DNA of 64,000 nucleotides, from NCBI RefSeq assembly GCF_963676685.1, contig NC_092350.1:70496502-70560501 (forward strand), read 5' to 3'. This document shows, piece after piece, positions 38,995 to 51,309 of this stretch. Source of the stretch: Mytilus edulis. Its lineage: Eukaryota; Mollusca; Bivalvia; Mytilida; Mytilidae. The notes under the pieces are model-generated. The model saw only the letters and a program-made list of their open reading frames with translations. It was not told where the DNA came from and searched no databases. Every line of letters starts with the position of its first letter. Position 1 is the first letter of the stretch. Position numbers and translations under genes: made by a program.

Positions 38995-40700
38995 GGCCAC
39001 TTTTTTTTTATTAGTTGGTTTACGGATCCGCCGACCCTGTTTTTCACGATATTGAAATAAAAATAAAAACGATTTTGAAGATTTTTTTTAATTCCGCCGA
39101 CCCTTTTCTGTTTGAAGAAGTAAAAATAAAAATAAAAACATGATAAAAAAAAGATCGGTCTTTCTTCTTCCAGTCGGAATACCCTCGGAGTGGATTCGAA
39201 AATCCCGTGCGGTTCCCTGTTCAGTCAACGTTTCATCATGATCTAATGTGGTGAAAAGGAACCAGTTGAAAGGCGGTTCCCTGTTCAGTCAACGTTTCAT
39301 CATGATCTAATGCGGTGAAAAGGAACCAGTTGAAAATGGAGGACCAGATACGATTTTACAATACGTACTTGTAAAGACTAAAGACTACGTACTTAGATTT
39401 ACCCATTAATTGTTGGAGATTTTCGGTGTAAATCTAGCGGTTGAACAAATTGAACATCGCAGTCATGAATAATAAAAATGAAAATTATTTTTGAGATCGT
39501 TTGGGTATTTTGGTTTAAAAGGTCAGACCATCGCTAGTTTGAACCCACAGGCACTTGTTTCTAGAAGTTCTATTTATATGGATAGTCGACCTTCCTATGG
39601 ATAGAAACAAGTGCCCGTGTTTGAATCCCTGTTTCAGACAGTCAGTGAGGTTGACGGCGGGTCAACTTTGGTTCAAGTGTTCATCAGAAAGTCTGAGACC
39701 CGTTGAAAGGGGCTGTTTTAGTTCCATTACAGGTACTAGTCCAAATAATTATGACGTCTGACAAGGCTTCCTGGCATCCCAGATTTGTTTTTAAATAGCC
39801 TTGCCAGACGTCACTAAAGGGAAGGATCTTCTAACTTGCTGCCAGGGATGGGTGTCATTAATTGGCCTTATTATATAAATACCTTCCCACGGTACCCATT
39901 ATTAAAGATTTAATGGAACAAATTAAGATGGGGTATGGTGAACAATATCCCAACACAAAATCAGAACATGTATTACTGTCATAGAATGCAGGACAATTAA
40001 AATCACTTCAACATTTATAAAAAGGGACAATCACAGGACACTTCGAGATATAAGCTAATACTTATAGAAAAAAGTAAAAACACAAAAACACTGAACTCCG
40101 AGGAAAATTCAAAAAGGAAAATCAAAAATCAAAAGGCAAAATCAAGAGTCCAAACACATCAAACGAATGGATAACAACTGTCATATTCCAGTATATAGCA
40201 GTGTAAAATAGCATAAAAAGCCTAAAAAGGACATGTTTTCATGTACCACATATGAAGGCATATGACCTGCAGAGCGCATATGGTATTTCCTCAATAAAAT
40301 TGTATTGTGTTATGAGGAATTTTGTCACTCCCTGATCTAAATTTGATAAATAAATACACAGAACAAAGAGAAATGCAATTGGAAAAGACACTTCCCTTTC
40401 ATCATGGACATTTAATATATATATCTTCTTTCATCAATCTACATTGGCATTTGACTCCTTGTAACACATTTAATTTAAAATAAAACAGCAAGAATTAATA
40501 CCAAATTATGAAACGATCTGCATACATTGTTAGTATACTACACTATTATATAGAGTTATGTCATTGTTTGTTGTTTCTCTCCATTTTTGGTAAAAAAAAA
40601 CAGCATTAATTCCAATTTTTATTTTTATTTTTTTTTCGACCTCCTACCCTTCCTTTTTTAAGAAGAATCCCGTAAACCAACTAATAAAAAAAAAGTGGCC
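38995..40700. mobile_element. 1.7 kb Harbinger-like element with perfect 31-bp inverted repeats
   Basis: GGCCAC(T)9ATTAGTTGG through TTTACGG at 38995-39025 is exactly mirrored at 40670-40700. TAA flanks both sides (38992-38994, 40701-40703), as for PIF/Harbinger. There is no transposase. Inside are a 66-bp tandem duplication (39210-39335), a hairpin around GGCACTTGTTTCTA (39551-39614), a MULE-like MITE fragment (39737-39813), and a common mussel repeat (40015-40210). It starts 270 bp 3' of the VHL-domain gene. Confidence 0.85.
39737..39813. mobile_element. Internally shortened MULE-like MITE copy
   Basis: TAGTCCAAATAATTATGACG starts the unit and AATAGCCTTGCCAGACGTCA ends it, matching the two arms of the element at 54342-54466. 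The right end is missing about 15 bp of the inverted repeat. Confidence 0.7.
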
Positions 40701-41029
40701 TAAGTTAAAAAAGAGACATTTTCTAACTAGTCACTACAGGAACTTTGATATTCAAAGACACATTGCATATTGCTGTTATCAAACAGTTCACTGTACTCCT
40801 CAGATCTATTGCACAAACAAAATATCAGTTTAGCATGTTCAACACTTCTGATAAGCTGCATTTTTTTTTTTAATTTTGTTAAGACCCCTTGATTTATGAA
40901 TTAAATTAAACTATCGAAGCTTTATCATAAAAGACTTATGAATCTTATTAGAATTCTTTACAGAATTATACTGGTATTGGATGCTATAGTCGATCAGAAT
41001 TTTGTTAAGAATTACATTCAATTTGGTAT

Positions 41030-42230
41030 TTGATGCGACCGCCTTGTTCGAACTACATTGGTTTTGTATGTTGTAGTCTTATCAGAATTCTGTTAAAATT
41101 ACATTCAATTTCGTATTTGATGCGACCGTCTTATCAGAATTCTGTTAAGATTTGCATTGCATGGAACTGGATGCAATAGTCTTGTCAGATTTCTGATTAG
41201 AATTGAATTGTTATAAGATGCTATAGTCTTATCAGAATTCTGTTAAGAATTACATTAGTATTAGATGCTATATAGTCTTATCAGAATTCTGTTAAGAATT
41301 ACATGGGTATTAGATGATATAGTCTTATCAGAATTCGGTTAAGAATTACATTGGTATTAGATGATATATATATAGTCTTATCAGAATTCTGTTAAGAATT
41401 ACATTAGTATTAGATGATATAGTCTTATCAGAATTCGGTTAAGAATTACATTGGTATTAGATGATATATATATAGTCTTATCAGAATTCTGTTAAGAATT
41501 ACATTAGTATTAGATGATATAGTCTTATCAGAATTCTGTTAAGAATTACATTGGTATTAGATGATATATATATAGTCTTATCAGAATTCTGTTAAGAATT
41601 ACATTAGTATTAGGTGCTATAGTCTTATCAGAATTTTGTTAAGAATTACATTGGTATTAGACGATATAGTCTTATCAGAATTCTGTTAAGAATTACATAT
41701 AGTATTTGATGCGACCGTCTTATCAGAATTATGTTAAGAATTACATTGGTATAAGGGTCTTATCAGAATTCTGTTAAGAATTACATTGGTATTAGAGTCT
41801 TATCAGAATTCGGCTAAGAATTACTTTAGTATTAGATGCTATAGTCTTATCAGAATTCTGTTAAGAATTACATGGGTATTAGATGATATAGTCTTATCAG
41901 AATTCTGTTAAGAATTACATTAGTATTAGATGCTATATAGTCTTATCAGAATTCTGTTAAGAATTACATTGGTATAAGATGCTATAGTCTTATCAGAATT
42001 CTGTTAAGAATTATATTGGTATTAGATGCTATAGTCTTATCAGAATTCTGTTAAGAATTACATTAGCATGATTAGTATACTATTAGATGCTATAAAGTCT
42101 TATCAGAATTTTGTTAAGAATTACATTGTTATTAGATGCTATATATACTGATGAGAATTCTGTAAAGCTATATCATGACTAAAATGCTATTAGATGCGAC
42201 AGACTTATCAGAATTCTGTTAAAAGTACCT
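41030..42230. repeat. ~1.2 kb tandem array, unit about 45-60 bp (CTTATCAGAATTCTGTTAAG)
   Basis: More than twenty copies of GTCTTATCAGAATTCTGTTA with AGAATTACATTGGTATTAGA and TGATATA or TGCTATA spacers of varying length. A higher-order period of two units is visible at 41330-41580, where TATATATATAG alternates with plain spacers. The outer units (41030-41200 and 42090-42230) are diverged and the inner ones nearly identical. The EcoRI site GAATTC recurs in most units. Confidence 0.9.
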
Positions 42231-42239
42231 TTTGTTTGA

Positions 42240-43470
42240 AAGGCACATTTCATCATTGCGAATAGCATCTTTCAAAAATTAAAAGGCGTTAGCACATATA
42301 TAGCTCAGTGTGCTCTGAAATACATTTACCGTGCATGCTAAATAAATCTGATATATTTTATTCCTCTTAAAACATTGCATTACCATAGCATTAAGGTAAT
42401 TCGTTTAAATAACAGGCAATGCTTTATTATATACTTCAAAATATTCATAACATCACAGTTTTTATTGTATTTTTCTTATATAAATATAGTAGTATATGGT
42501 TAACTAGATCAAACACTAAGTAAAAAGAAGAATATTAAAAAAGCATAATCATATCATAGCATGTCATGTAAAAAAATGCTTGCCTCGTATACTTGAAAAA
42601 TTAGAAGCCTCGTACCAAAAATAAAATCATTTCAGTGAATAAAAGACGTATAAATGAATGATTACACATTACATATTCAACGGGAATAAATAATTTAGAA
42701 AATTATCAAAGAAAAACAACTGCCTTGTCGATCTGAAAACCGCTCTAGACATTACATCAACTCATTCATTTATAAAGTAAGTCGAGTAATATGTAACATA
42801 AGTAACAAATGCTATGGACATATCCCAGGACAAGTTTGTTGCAGTGAACTCCTCTGTGCAATTTTTTCGCTGTTTAATCATATTTATTTGCATGTTGTAT
42901 AATCCAGCGTTATATACCCGCTCAGGTTTAACAACTTTTCAAATCTTCTTTTTTTTGACACGCTAACTATAGAATTGTCTTTCAAATGGTGTATCGCCTT
43001 CTGATCTTGTGGATTCCAACTTCTAGTTGCTCCTTTCTATACCGGGTAGTTATAAACCTTCAAATAAAATACAATATTTGATAAAATTTCCCATCTTTAA
43101 TCATTTTACTAATTTATTTTTTTTATCACATGCATGTCAATTACAATTACGAATGTACATTGCTTATCATTTGTAAACTTTGAAGAATATTTCATTAGTT
43201 TAACATGTTTATGCTAGATTTCAGATGCCGTTTAATTGACTTGAATCTGTTTGTTGCCACTACATTATCAGTGATCCATATCCAGTATTATATATATCCG
43301 TTTTAATAAGACAAGAGATTCAAAAACACAAAGTAACCAAACTCAAGATTTCATTATACCTAACTCTTGGGAGAAATATTGCAATCTCCTTGTCATTCAA
43401 ACAAATATTTCCGTAATCTTATTCTCAGAAACTTGATAAAAGAATGACGAAATATTTGTAGCATGTGCAC
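42240..43470. other. Non-coding stretch
   Basis: I find no gene or defined repeat; only short AT-rich frames. Confidence 0.3.
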
Positions 43471-43489
43471 AGTTTTCGGATCTGTGGGA

Positions 43490-43930
43490 GTTTTTCGCTG
43501 CATTGAAGACCCATTGGCAGCCTTCAGCTGTTGTCTGCTATTTGGTCGGGTTGTCGTCTCTTTAAAAAATTCCCCATTTCTATTCTCAGTTTTAGTGTTT
43601 TGTCAATAATTGAATACGGTGAAAATATCTGCTCTTCCGCAGAAAGTAAGTATCGATACTAATATAAAAACAAGAAGACGCGGTATGAATGCCAATGAGA
43701 CAACTCTCCAACAAATATCTCAACAACCACGACAAGGATGTCAACCATTTTAATGTAAGATATGTAAGTCATTCAATAATGAGAAAACCCATACCATATA
43801 ATTAGCTTTAAAAGAGCAAAAGATCAACCTCTTTTTTATTTTATATTTTTGAATATTCTAATTTCTGTGCCGTTTGGTCTCTTTTGTAGAGTTGTCCCAT
43901 TGTCAATCATACCACATCTTCTTTATTATA
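43490..43930 (+). repeat. Cluster of common mussel repeats
   Basis: It contains the TTGAAGACCCATTGGCAGCC block (43490-43595), a minus-sense GCCAATGAGACAACTCTCCA block (43675-43725) and its plus-sense partner TGTCAATCATACCACATCTT (43880-43925). The last two together form an inverted pair around 43675-43925. Confidence 0.6.
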
Positions 43931-43990
43931 AATAAAATAAATCGCTATTGTTCATCTATTTTTTTTTAACTTTTTCTTGCTATAATTAAA

Positions 43991-44308
43991 AGTCAAACTC
44001 TGGAGGCATTTGTGTGTGCCTCGTCTCTACTCAAAGAGGATTGTTTGATAGCATCAGAAATAAATCATTGCAACAGGGCATTTACGGACACCTATGAGAG
44101 TTGTCGCGATGTTTTTTTTTTTAAAGACGACGACATTGTGGTGCTTTCTGTACCCGAGGTCATCGAATACTTCCCGAACAAACATACGTACATATGTAGA
44201 CCACTGCGCTTGAATCGTCGCCTCTCAAACGATGAACTGGAGCCATTCTCTGTCTTCTGTGATACCATCAGGAGTCTAAAAAAATATGCAAATATGCTTC
44301 TATACTAA
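43991..44308 (+). CDS. Orphan terminal coding exon, unknown protein
   Basis: After a pyrimidine-rich tract and acceptor-like ATTAAAAG, one frame stays open for 105 codons to TAA: QTLEAFVCASSLLKED, then a Cys-containing CRDVFFFKDDDIVVLSVPEV, EYFPNKHTYICRPLRLNRR and FSVFCDTIRSLKKYANMLLY. Codon use is mixed and GC content higher than around it, as expected for real coding sequence. There is no in-frame ATG near the start, so it should be a 3' exon. I do not recognise the family. A run of ten T in FFF could hide a frameshift. No upstream exon was identified. Confidence 0.45.
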   Translation, partial: SQTLEAFVCASSLLKEDCLIASEINHCNRAFTDTYESCRDVFFFKDDDIVVLSVPEVIEYFPNKHTYICRPLRLNRRLSNDELEPFSVFCDTIRSLKKYANMLLY

Positions 44309-44319
44309 TGAATGTGAAG

Positions 44320-45440
44320 ACGTGTTTTATGGTGTCCCTTTTCCGATTACAAGATAAACTGAGTCAGTAAGACAACTTTGGAGCCTACATCCAAAGTCAT
44401 GACAGTGAAGTGTTTAATTATTAGAAAAAGAAAAATAATTTCCATATGACTTTCATAAATATCATATTGAATGAGCGTTTCATGTGTATACTAAACATAA
44501 ATGAATGAAGAATTTTAATTTAATTTGTAGTGCTGGTTTAAATTAAATAATTGTTTTACTTCAACGTGTTGAACTAAGTTTTATTTGATATAAAATTTAA
44601 GAACAATTTTTTTTGGGGTAAATTAGTGAACAACCCCGGCTTATATTAGGATTCATACTTATTTCATATACCTACTCACGCCTCAATTTAATTGCAAGCC
44701 CTGGCTAATACTCTAGAATTTATTTTATTTTCTTATTTTTACCCATATAAAATTATTTTTTGATTATTTATTTTTTCACGTATAGAAATACAAGATGATC
44801 GCCTGGTTATAAAGCAGTAATACACGATCTTTATAAAATTCAGGCTAAATAATCGAAGGTATTAAATGTATTTAATAAATTAAGTCAGGAAGATTTCAAG
44901 AAGGGGAGCGGGGTTACATGGAATAATAAATGTTTATATGCACTTTAACTCCAGCTGCTTTTACTGACCGCAGAGAAATATTTGTGAGTTAACATCCTTC
45001 TGATTAATCAGGTCAACGTGGTCACTGTGATCCCTACAACACCATATGTTACTCTTCATGCTCTTAAAACTTTGGACAAGGTCGAGTCATAATAAATTCA
45101 TCTTTTACATTTATTATATATTTTCTTTTTAGCTAATATGGATCCTTAAAGGTCTAGCAAACATTAAACGTTTGCGATAACTTAGTGTCCGTCGGCATCC
45201 GTCGTACGTACATGTAAAGTGTTTACAATTCCATATACCATTGTAAAACCCAATATCTATTTTGCCAATATTGCAAACTGGATTTGTGTATGCATGCAAG
45301 TCCTACACAGAATGGAGTTTTACATAAACGTTTTACTAGAGCGGGATACGAGAATCTGACAAAAGAATAAGCGGGATCCGGGATCAGAACCCCCAAATGA
45401 GACCCCCTTTACAGGAATTTCGAGACGTACGATGTAAAAA
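44320..45440. other. Non-coding stretch
   Basis: No gene seen. AT-rich, with no polyadenylation signal close to the orphan exon on the left. Confidence 0.3.
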
Positions 45441-45445
45441 CTCAC

Positions 45446-46265
45446 TAGAGGATGTGTCGCTCACCTGATATATTTGTTTACAATCGATGCATAAAATAAT
45501 GCAACTATTATTCTCTGGCTTTAGTTTCAGAGATATAAGCAAAAATCTGCATTAACCCCTATGTTCTATTTTTAGCCATGTTCGCAATGTAGGTTTTCAG
45601 GCGGGTTCATCGGACACTTTTTAAAACTAAATACCCTAATGATGATTGTGAAAAGTTTGGTTAAATATGTCTCAATTGTTTCATAGGAGAAGATTTTTGT
45701 AAATAATTACATTAAAAAAATGTTAAAAATTGACTTTAAAAGGCAATAACTCCTTAAAATTTACAATTTTGACTTATTTATAGGTCTTACTTTGCTGAAC
45801 ATAATACAGTTTATCTCCATCTATAATAATATTTAAGATAATAAGCAAATACTCAAATTACTTTAAGATTACTAATTCAAAATCAGAAACCCAACAAAAT
45901 TTTGGCTGATTTTTCTAAAAATTTCAGGCCAGATTGACTTGACCACATAAACAATTTAACCCAATGTCAGCTTTGCTCTAAATGCAAATGGATTCGGAGA
46001 TATAGGCCAAAATCTACAATTCAATATTATGTTCTATTTTTAGCCATAGCAGCCATCTTTGTTGGCGGGTCAGGATGTCGGACACATATCTTAAACTAGA
46101 TACCCTTATGATGATTGTGGTCAAGTTTTATTAAATTTTACCCAGGAGTTTTTGAGGAGAAGATTATTGTGAAAGTTAATGAACGACAACGACGGACGAC
46201 GTTTGACGGACGCCAAGTGATAAGATAAACTCACAAAAGGCCTTTTAGGCCAGGTGAGCTAAAAA
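45446..46265. repeat. ~0.8 kb dispersed repeat (copy B)
   Basis: It matches copy A at 10716-11510 in order: GTGTCGCTCACCTGATATAT, ATGCAACTATTATTCTCTGG, two TTCTATTTTTAGCCAT blocks, a GACGACGTTTGACGGACGCC run, and GGCCAGGTGAGCTAAAAAG at the end. The ends AGCTCACCTG and CAGGTGAGCT are inverted. Confidence 0.65.
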
Positions 46266-46294
46266 GGGGAAGGAGACAACTCTACAAAATTATT

Positions 46295-46325
46295 TTGCTA
46301 AACACAGACTCGTCAGTGCAAGAAA
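46295..46325 (-). ncRNA. Degenerate hammerhead remnant beside repeat copy B
   Basis: The minus strand reads CACTGACGAGTCTGTGTTTA followed by GCAAAA, which fits a worn CTGANGAG-stem II-CGAAAC core. Stem II is only partly complementary. Called mainly because the same arrangement occurs next to copy A. Confidence 0.3.
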
Positions 46326-47069
46326 AATATCTCTTAGAATTGAGCTCATTCACCTCCCTCTTTTTTATTCTTTAATTTCATTGACTAACAAAGGAAAATG
46401 CCATTTCAAATACATTGCCCCCCCCCCCCTTTTCCAAAAAAAAACCCAAACAAAAACAAACAAAAAAAACCAAATCAAATCAAACATTATCTTTCAAAAT
46501 TGTAAACTTTGAAACCTCAATAAAATCCTAAAATTGAATAATAACACCCAAATTACGGTGTAATTTTAAATGTAAATGAATACAACAGAATTCACAATTA
46601 TTTGATCTGTCACTAGAGCTCGGCGGCGGATTTAGGAGTGTGGTGTCCCCGATCGGTTTCTTTACTCAGACAAATTCATTGTCAATAAAAATAATAAAAT
46701 ATTGTATACATTTTGTCATTAAATTACTATTATGATACTACAAGAATTTTGATAAAATGTGAATGGTCTATTGTCAATGATTGTTTAATGGTTTAGAGTC
46801 TATGTTTTATCCGATAAAACGGTCTTCTATTCTGAATTGAATGTATCTTTTAAAATGTTAGCGTATGGCGAATAAAACAGGCATTTAGATATTGAGACTA
46901 ATAATAACTGTGAATCATCACCATCTGATATGTAAATATATATATAGGTCTTATGTTTTACTCCCATGTTAGGGGTACAGTTTTCATGGTTGTAGCTGTT
47001 AATTTCTGTGTCATTTGGTCTCTTGTTGAGACTTGTCTCATTGGCAATCATACCACATCTTCTTTTTTA

Positions 47070-48820
47070 TATACTAAAAGTAAACCATCACTGTATATCA
47101 TCACCATCAGATATGGGTACTCTTGACCTATTTCCCTAGGCCTGTTCTTTGTCCAAGAAAAACAACATTACTGTAGTCTGTACATATACCTACGGCCAAG
47201 GGTGCATATATAACCCTACCAGACAGTATACACCTTAAAATCATGTTGTACATCAAATATATTAAATCTATTGCATATAGCATTTATATATTGTATACAT
47301 ATATATAAAAAAATGACTGCGAAAACTTAACCTTGCTCACTGATCTAGATCCGACTTACCAAATATAGTTTCCCTATTTCTCATATTTATCATTTTATAT
47401 GACAAAATTATATGCAGGGTTGAAGCAGTCGTTGAACTACGAAAATTTGGGCAGAAACAATGAACATATGAAACTGCGTATCCTAGTCATGCTAATGCAT
47501 ATATATATATTTGTGCAAATAGGTATGAAGGTTCCAGGGATTTTACATATTATACTGAAATATGAAACTGCATACGAATAGTTTAGCACACCTACAAAAT
47601 GTATATCTCTCATTATGCTATTTTGTGGAAAGAGATAAAAATTGTGCCAAATATGTCTTCTAAGTCACAGTCATGACAGTGCTATCACAATAAAACAATT
47701 TGTGTGATTTTTTTTATATTTTGTTATACGAAATACCGTAACGATTAGTCAAATCGTTTGGCATTTTTTTAACCTTTTTGCCAAGGAAATTGATTTAATT
47801 GGTATAGTTTTCTTAACGTACAGTGGCGAATATTTCATTCCTATTCGAAAGGAAAATAAACGTTCTTTAAGGTGCGGAGAGAGAGAGAGAGTGAGTGGAT
47901 CTTTTTTACAAGGCGATTGTTTGAGGGCAACAACCATTTAACTTTAAGGGGACCGGGTAATGTTTTTCTTTTATTCTTATTTATTGTAAAATTTGTGTTT
48001 CAACATATGGACACATTTATATTCTTTTTTTTAAACAAACGAAATTATTGCTTTCTTATGTAGTCATGGTAGTCTAAGCAGAATATTTTTTGGCAATACT
48101 CCGAATTAAAAATGTACGTGTACTCCTATGAAATCACCAGCAGTAAATAAAGCTTTAATTGGTTTAGATATACATGTAGTTGAATATCCACATTAGGGGC
48201 GTATTGAGGGTCCAAGATAGGGGTTGTATTTTTTTAACAGTTAGGGGTTCACCCTCAACAAACCCCCTCCCTCGAATCTGCTACTGGACGTTTGTTGGAT
48301 GGAAATGCATTGTTTATATTTATCAAAAGAAAAATGCTTTGATTGACGCTCTCCATCTTGATGAACGATCAATTAAAGGTCAAGTATAAAAAAAAATCTG
48401 TTCCATACTAAAGAAAGTTAGGTATGTAAATATGGCATACATGTTCTAAAGAATTTCTTATAATAATTAAATTTTTTCAGACAACTGAACTGTTGAATTA
48501 TTCATTTCGAATGCCAATGCAGGTGAACTTTCCCCATCACTAACGTCCATCTTATGTTATCGGCCGTCGTTGGCGTCAGTTGTTCGTTAACTTTTAAAAC
48601 TATGCAATACATAAGAATTTAGAAGCAGAAGTCGTTTGTAATGTTTCTAAAATACTTTCACATATTTTTCTATTATTTGATATTATTGACTCTGACTTGG
48701 CTTTCAGTAACTGCGAGTTGTCCCTGGGTTGTATACTAAGGTGTATTTTGTTGTTCTGGGGATGAATAAGTACCCTGCAACTCTGTTTTTGTTAAATGCA
48801 TTTCTGTTTTGTATCAATCT
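47070..48820. other. Non-coding stretch
   Basis: I find only chance reading frames and a GAGAGAGAGAGA run at 47876-47890. Around 48190-48290 there is worn sequence resembling the CAGTGGCGGATCC MITE interior (GGGTTCACCCTCAACAAACC). Confidence 0.3.
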
Positions 48821-49262
48821 TATGAGCTAGCCCTTTTCAACTTATTTTTTCATATGTGTATGCTCCATTTATGGGCAATATGTTTTCTGGTCTGTGCGTT
48901 CGTTCGTCCGTCTGTCCCGCTTCATGTTAAAGTTTTTGGTCGAGGTAGTTTTTGATGAAGTTGAAGTCCAATCACCTTGAAACTTAGTACACATGTTCCT
49001 TATATGATATGATCTTTCCAATTTTAATGCCAAATTAGAGATTTTCCCCCATTTTCACGGTCCATTGAACATAGAAAATGATATGGCGGATGGGGCATCC
49101 GTGTACTATGGACACATTCTTGTTTTCTAATGTTGCTCTGTCATGTCTTACATCACTGTTCCAGGTTTGTGAAAGGTTTGCGCCTTCAAACTAGTTTAAC
49201 CCCGCATATTCTGTATGTGCCTGTCCCAAGCCAGGAAGGAGCCTGTAATTCAGTGGTTTTCG
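48820..49262. repeat. Common mussel repeat interrupted by an inverted GGGGCAT element
   Basis: AGCCCTTTTCAACTTATTTT and later CCCCGCATATTCTGTATGTG with AGCCTGTAATTCAGTGG match 12985-13160. Between them (48860-49130) lies a reverse-complement copy of the element at 23543, from GGCAATATGTTTTCTGGTCT through CGTTCGTTCGTCCGTCTGTC to GGATGGGGCATCCGTGTAC. Confidence 0.65.
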
Positions 49263-49552
49263 TTGGTTCATGTATATCATAATTGTTTCATATCTGGAAT
49301 AAACTGTCCGGCGGATATAAACAACGTGACAACGTCATTTTTCTTCAAAATTTTGGGTTCGTTAGATATCAACTTATTTGTATTCGACACGAAACAGTTG
49401 AACAGTTCGGTAAACATCGCCCTTCGACAGTTTTCAAGCCTCATGCATACAAGTTGATATGTTTCTGACATGCAGTGACCGAATGTTGTATATTTCTACA
49501 TTTGTTTGTCCATTGTTCGACATTATATTAGTGTTGCTTAGTTGTTAAAAAA

Positions 49553-49642
49553 AAACTAGTTCAATCCTGTCAACTGTTCAAAAGCTTGCAATTAACTTAT
49601 AACTAGTTCAATCCTGTCAACTGTTCAAAAGCTTGCAACTTG
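49553..49642. repeat. 46-bp tandem duplication
   Basis: AACTAGTTCAATCCTGTCAA with CTGTTCAAAAGCTTGCAA occurs twice in direct succession. Confidence 0.8.
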
Positions 49643-50287
49643 TTGTCTTTTGTCATTTGTACATTTCAATGTGTAGTTTTGGTTTTTATTATGACTGATT
49701 GTCCTGTTAATCGTACATTTGTATGTCAGTATCAACGTGTTTTTTCGCTGTTCGTGTCATTAGGTTGCTGTCTCATTTTCATTTTCACACCCCATACGTA
49801 CCTCACTCATATATTTCGCAAATAAAGGATATTAATGCGCTAAGGCGTTGTGCACGATGTTCATACAACACGACGTTACACCAAAAATGGGACATCAAAG
49901 AGTATTTTTTTCTGAAATTTTGACATCGATTAGTTAAATTTATAAATTTTTGTGATATATTTGTACCATGAATTACCTCAAGTTGCGGAAATCTATTTAA
50001 AACGTTTACCCTTAATTCACCTTAAAATGCTGTATTGTCGTAAGTAATGTAGGAATGAAAAATGTGATAAAAGAATACGGTTTCCCAGAAATATATTAAA
50101 AAGATCTACTAGTATATCTATTTCTTGGTACTTCCGCAATGTAACGAAAATTTCGCCTTTTACATAGAGGACTGTATTGGTGTCTCAAAATTGTTTTTGC
50201 AAAAATAAAACATTTCATTGGCATTAGTTTGCCTCTAGCAACAATAAATCGATTAAAGCTATAATTGATTATAAAAATAGCAATAGT

Positions 50288-51303
50288 TAATCTGTATCGA
50301 ATCTATGTTCCGAGTCTGTCAATAATCTGTGTCAAATCTATGTTCCGTATCTGTCAACAATCTGTGTCAAATCTATGTTTCGAGACTGTAAACAATCTGC
50401 GTCAAATATATGTTCCGAGTCTGTCAGCAATCTGTGTCAAATCTATCTTCCGAGTCTGTCAACAATCTGTGTCGAATCTATGTTCCGAGTCTGTCAACAA
50501 TCTGTGTCTAATCTATGTTCCGAGTCTGTCAACAATCTGTGTCTAATCTATTTTCCGAGTCTGTCAACAATCTGTGTCGAATCTATGTTCCGAGTCTGTC
50601 AACAATCTGTGTCAAATCTATGTTCCGAGTCTGTCAATAATCTGCGTCAAATCTATGCTCCGAGTCTGTCAACAATCTGTATCAAATCTATGTTCCGAGT
50701 CTGTCAACAATCTGTATCGAATCTATGTTCCGAGTCTGTCAACAATCTGTGTCGAATCTATGTTCCGAGTCTGTCAATAATCTGTGTCAAATATTTCTTC
50801 TGAGTCTGTCAACAATCTGTGTCGAATCTATGTTCCGAGTCTGTCAATAATCTGCGTCAAATCTATGCTCCGAGTCTGTCAACAATCTGTATCAAATCTA
50901 TGTTCCGAGTCTGTCAACAATCTGTATCGAATCTATGTTCCGAGTCTGTCAACAATCTGTGTCGAATCTATGTTCCGAGTCTGTCAATAATCTGCTTCAA
51001 ATCTATGCTCCGAGTCTGTCAACAATCTGTATCAAATCTATGTTCCGAGTCTGTCAACAATCTGTATCGAATCTATGTTCCGAGTCTGTCAACAATCTGT
51101 GTCGAATCTATGTTCCGAGTCTGTCAACAATCTGTGTCTAATCTATGTTCCGAGTCTGTCAACAATCTGTGTCGAATCTATGTTCCGAGTCTGTCAACAA
51201 TCTGTGTCGAATCCATGTTCCGAGTCTGTCAATAATCTGTGTCAAATCTTTCTTCTGAGTCTGTCAACAATCTGTGTCGAATCTATGTTCCGAGTCTGTC
51301 ATC
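50288..51303. repeat. 1.0 kb minisatellite of 35-bp units, open in all three forward frames
   Basis: About 29 copies of GTCTGTCAACAATCTGTGTC followed by GAATCTATGTTCCGA. Unit length is 35 (not a multiple of three), so each frame cycles through all three phases and reads NNLCxIYVPSLSTICVESMF with RVCQQSVSNLCSES. Because the unit has no stop in any phase, every frame stays open for hundreds of bases. Variant sites form a higher-order pattern of several units (50610-50790 and 50830-51070 nearly identical). This looks like satellite DNA, not a gene. Confidence 0.92.
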
Positions 51304-51309
51304 ATGCAC

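Noticed and set aside
49215..49825. Short frames on both strands around 49.2-49.8 kb
   Set aside because: They lie in common mussel repeats or low-information sequence and show no protein family signature.
50288..51303. CRISPR-like array
   Set aside because: Units are contiguous without unique spacers, and the sequence is eukaryotic nuclear DNA.
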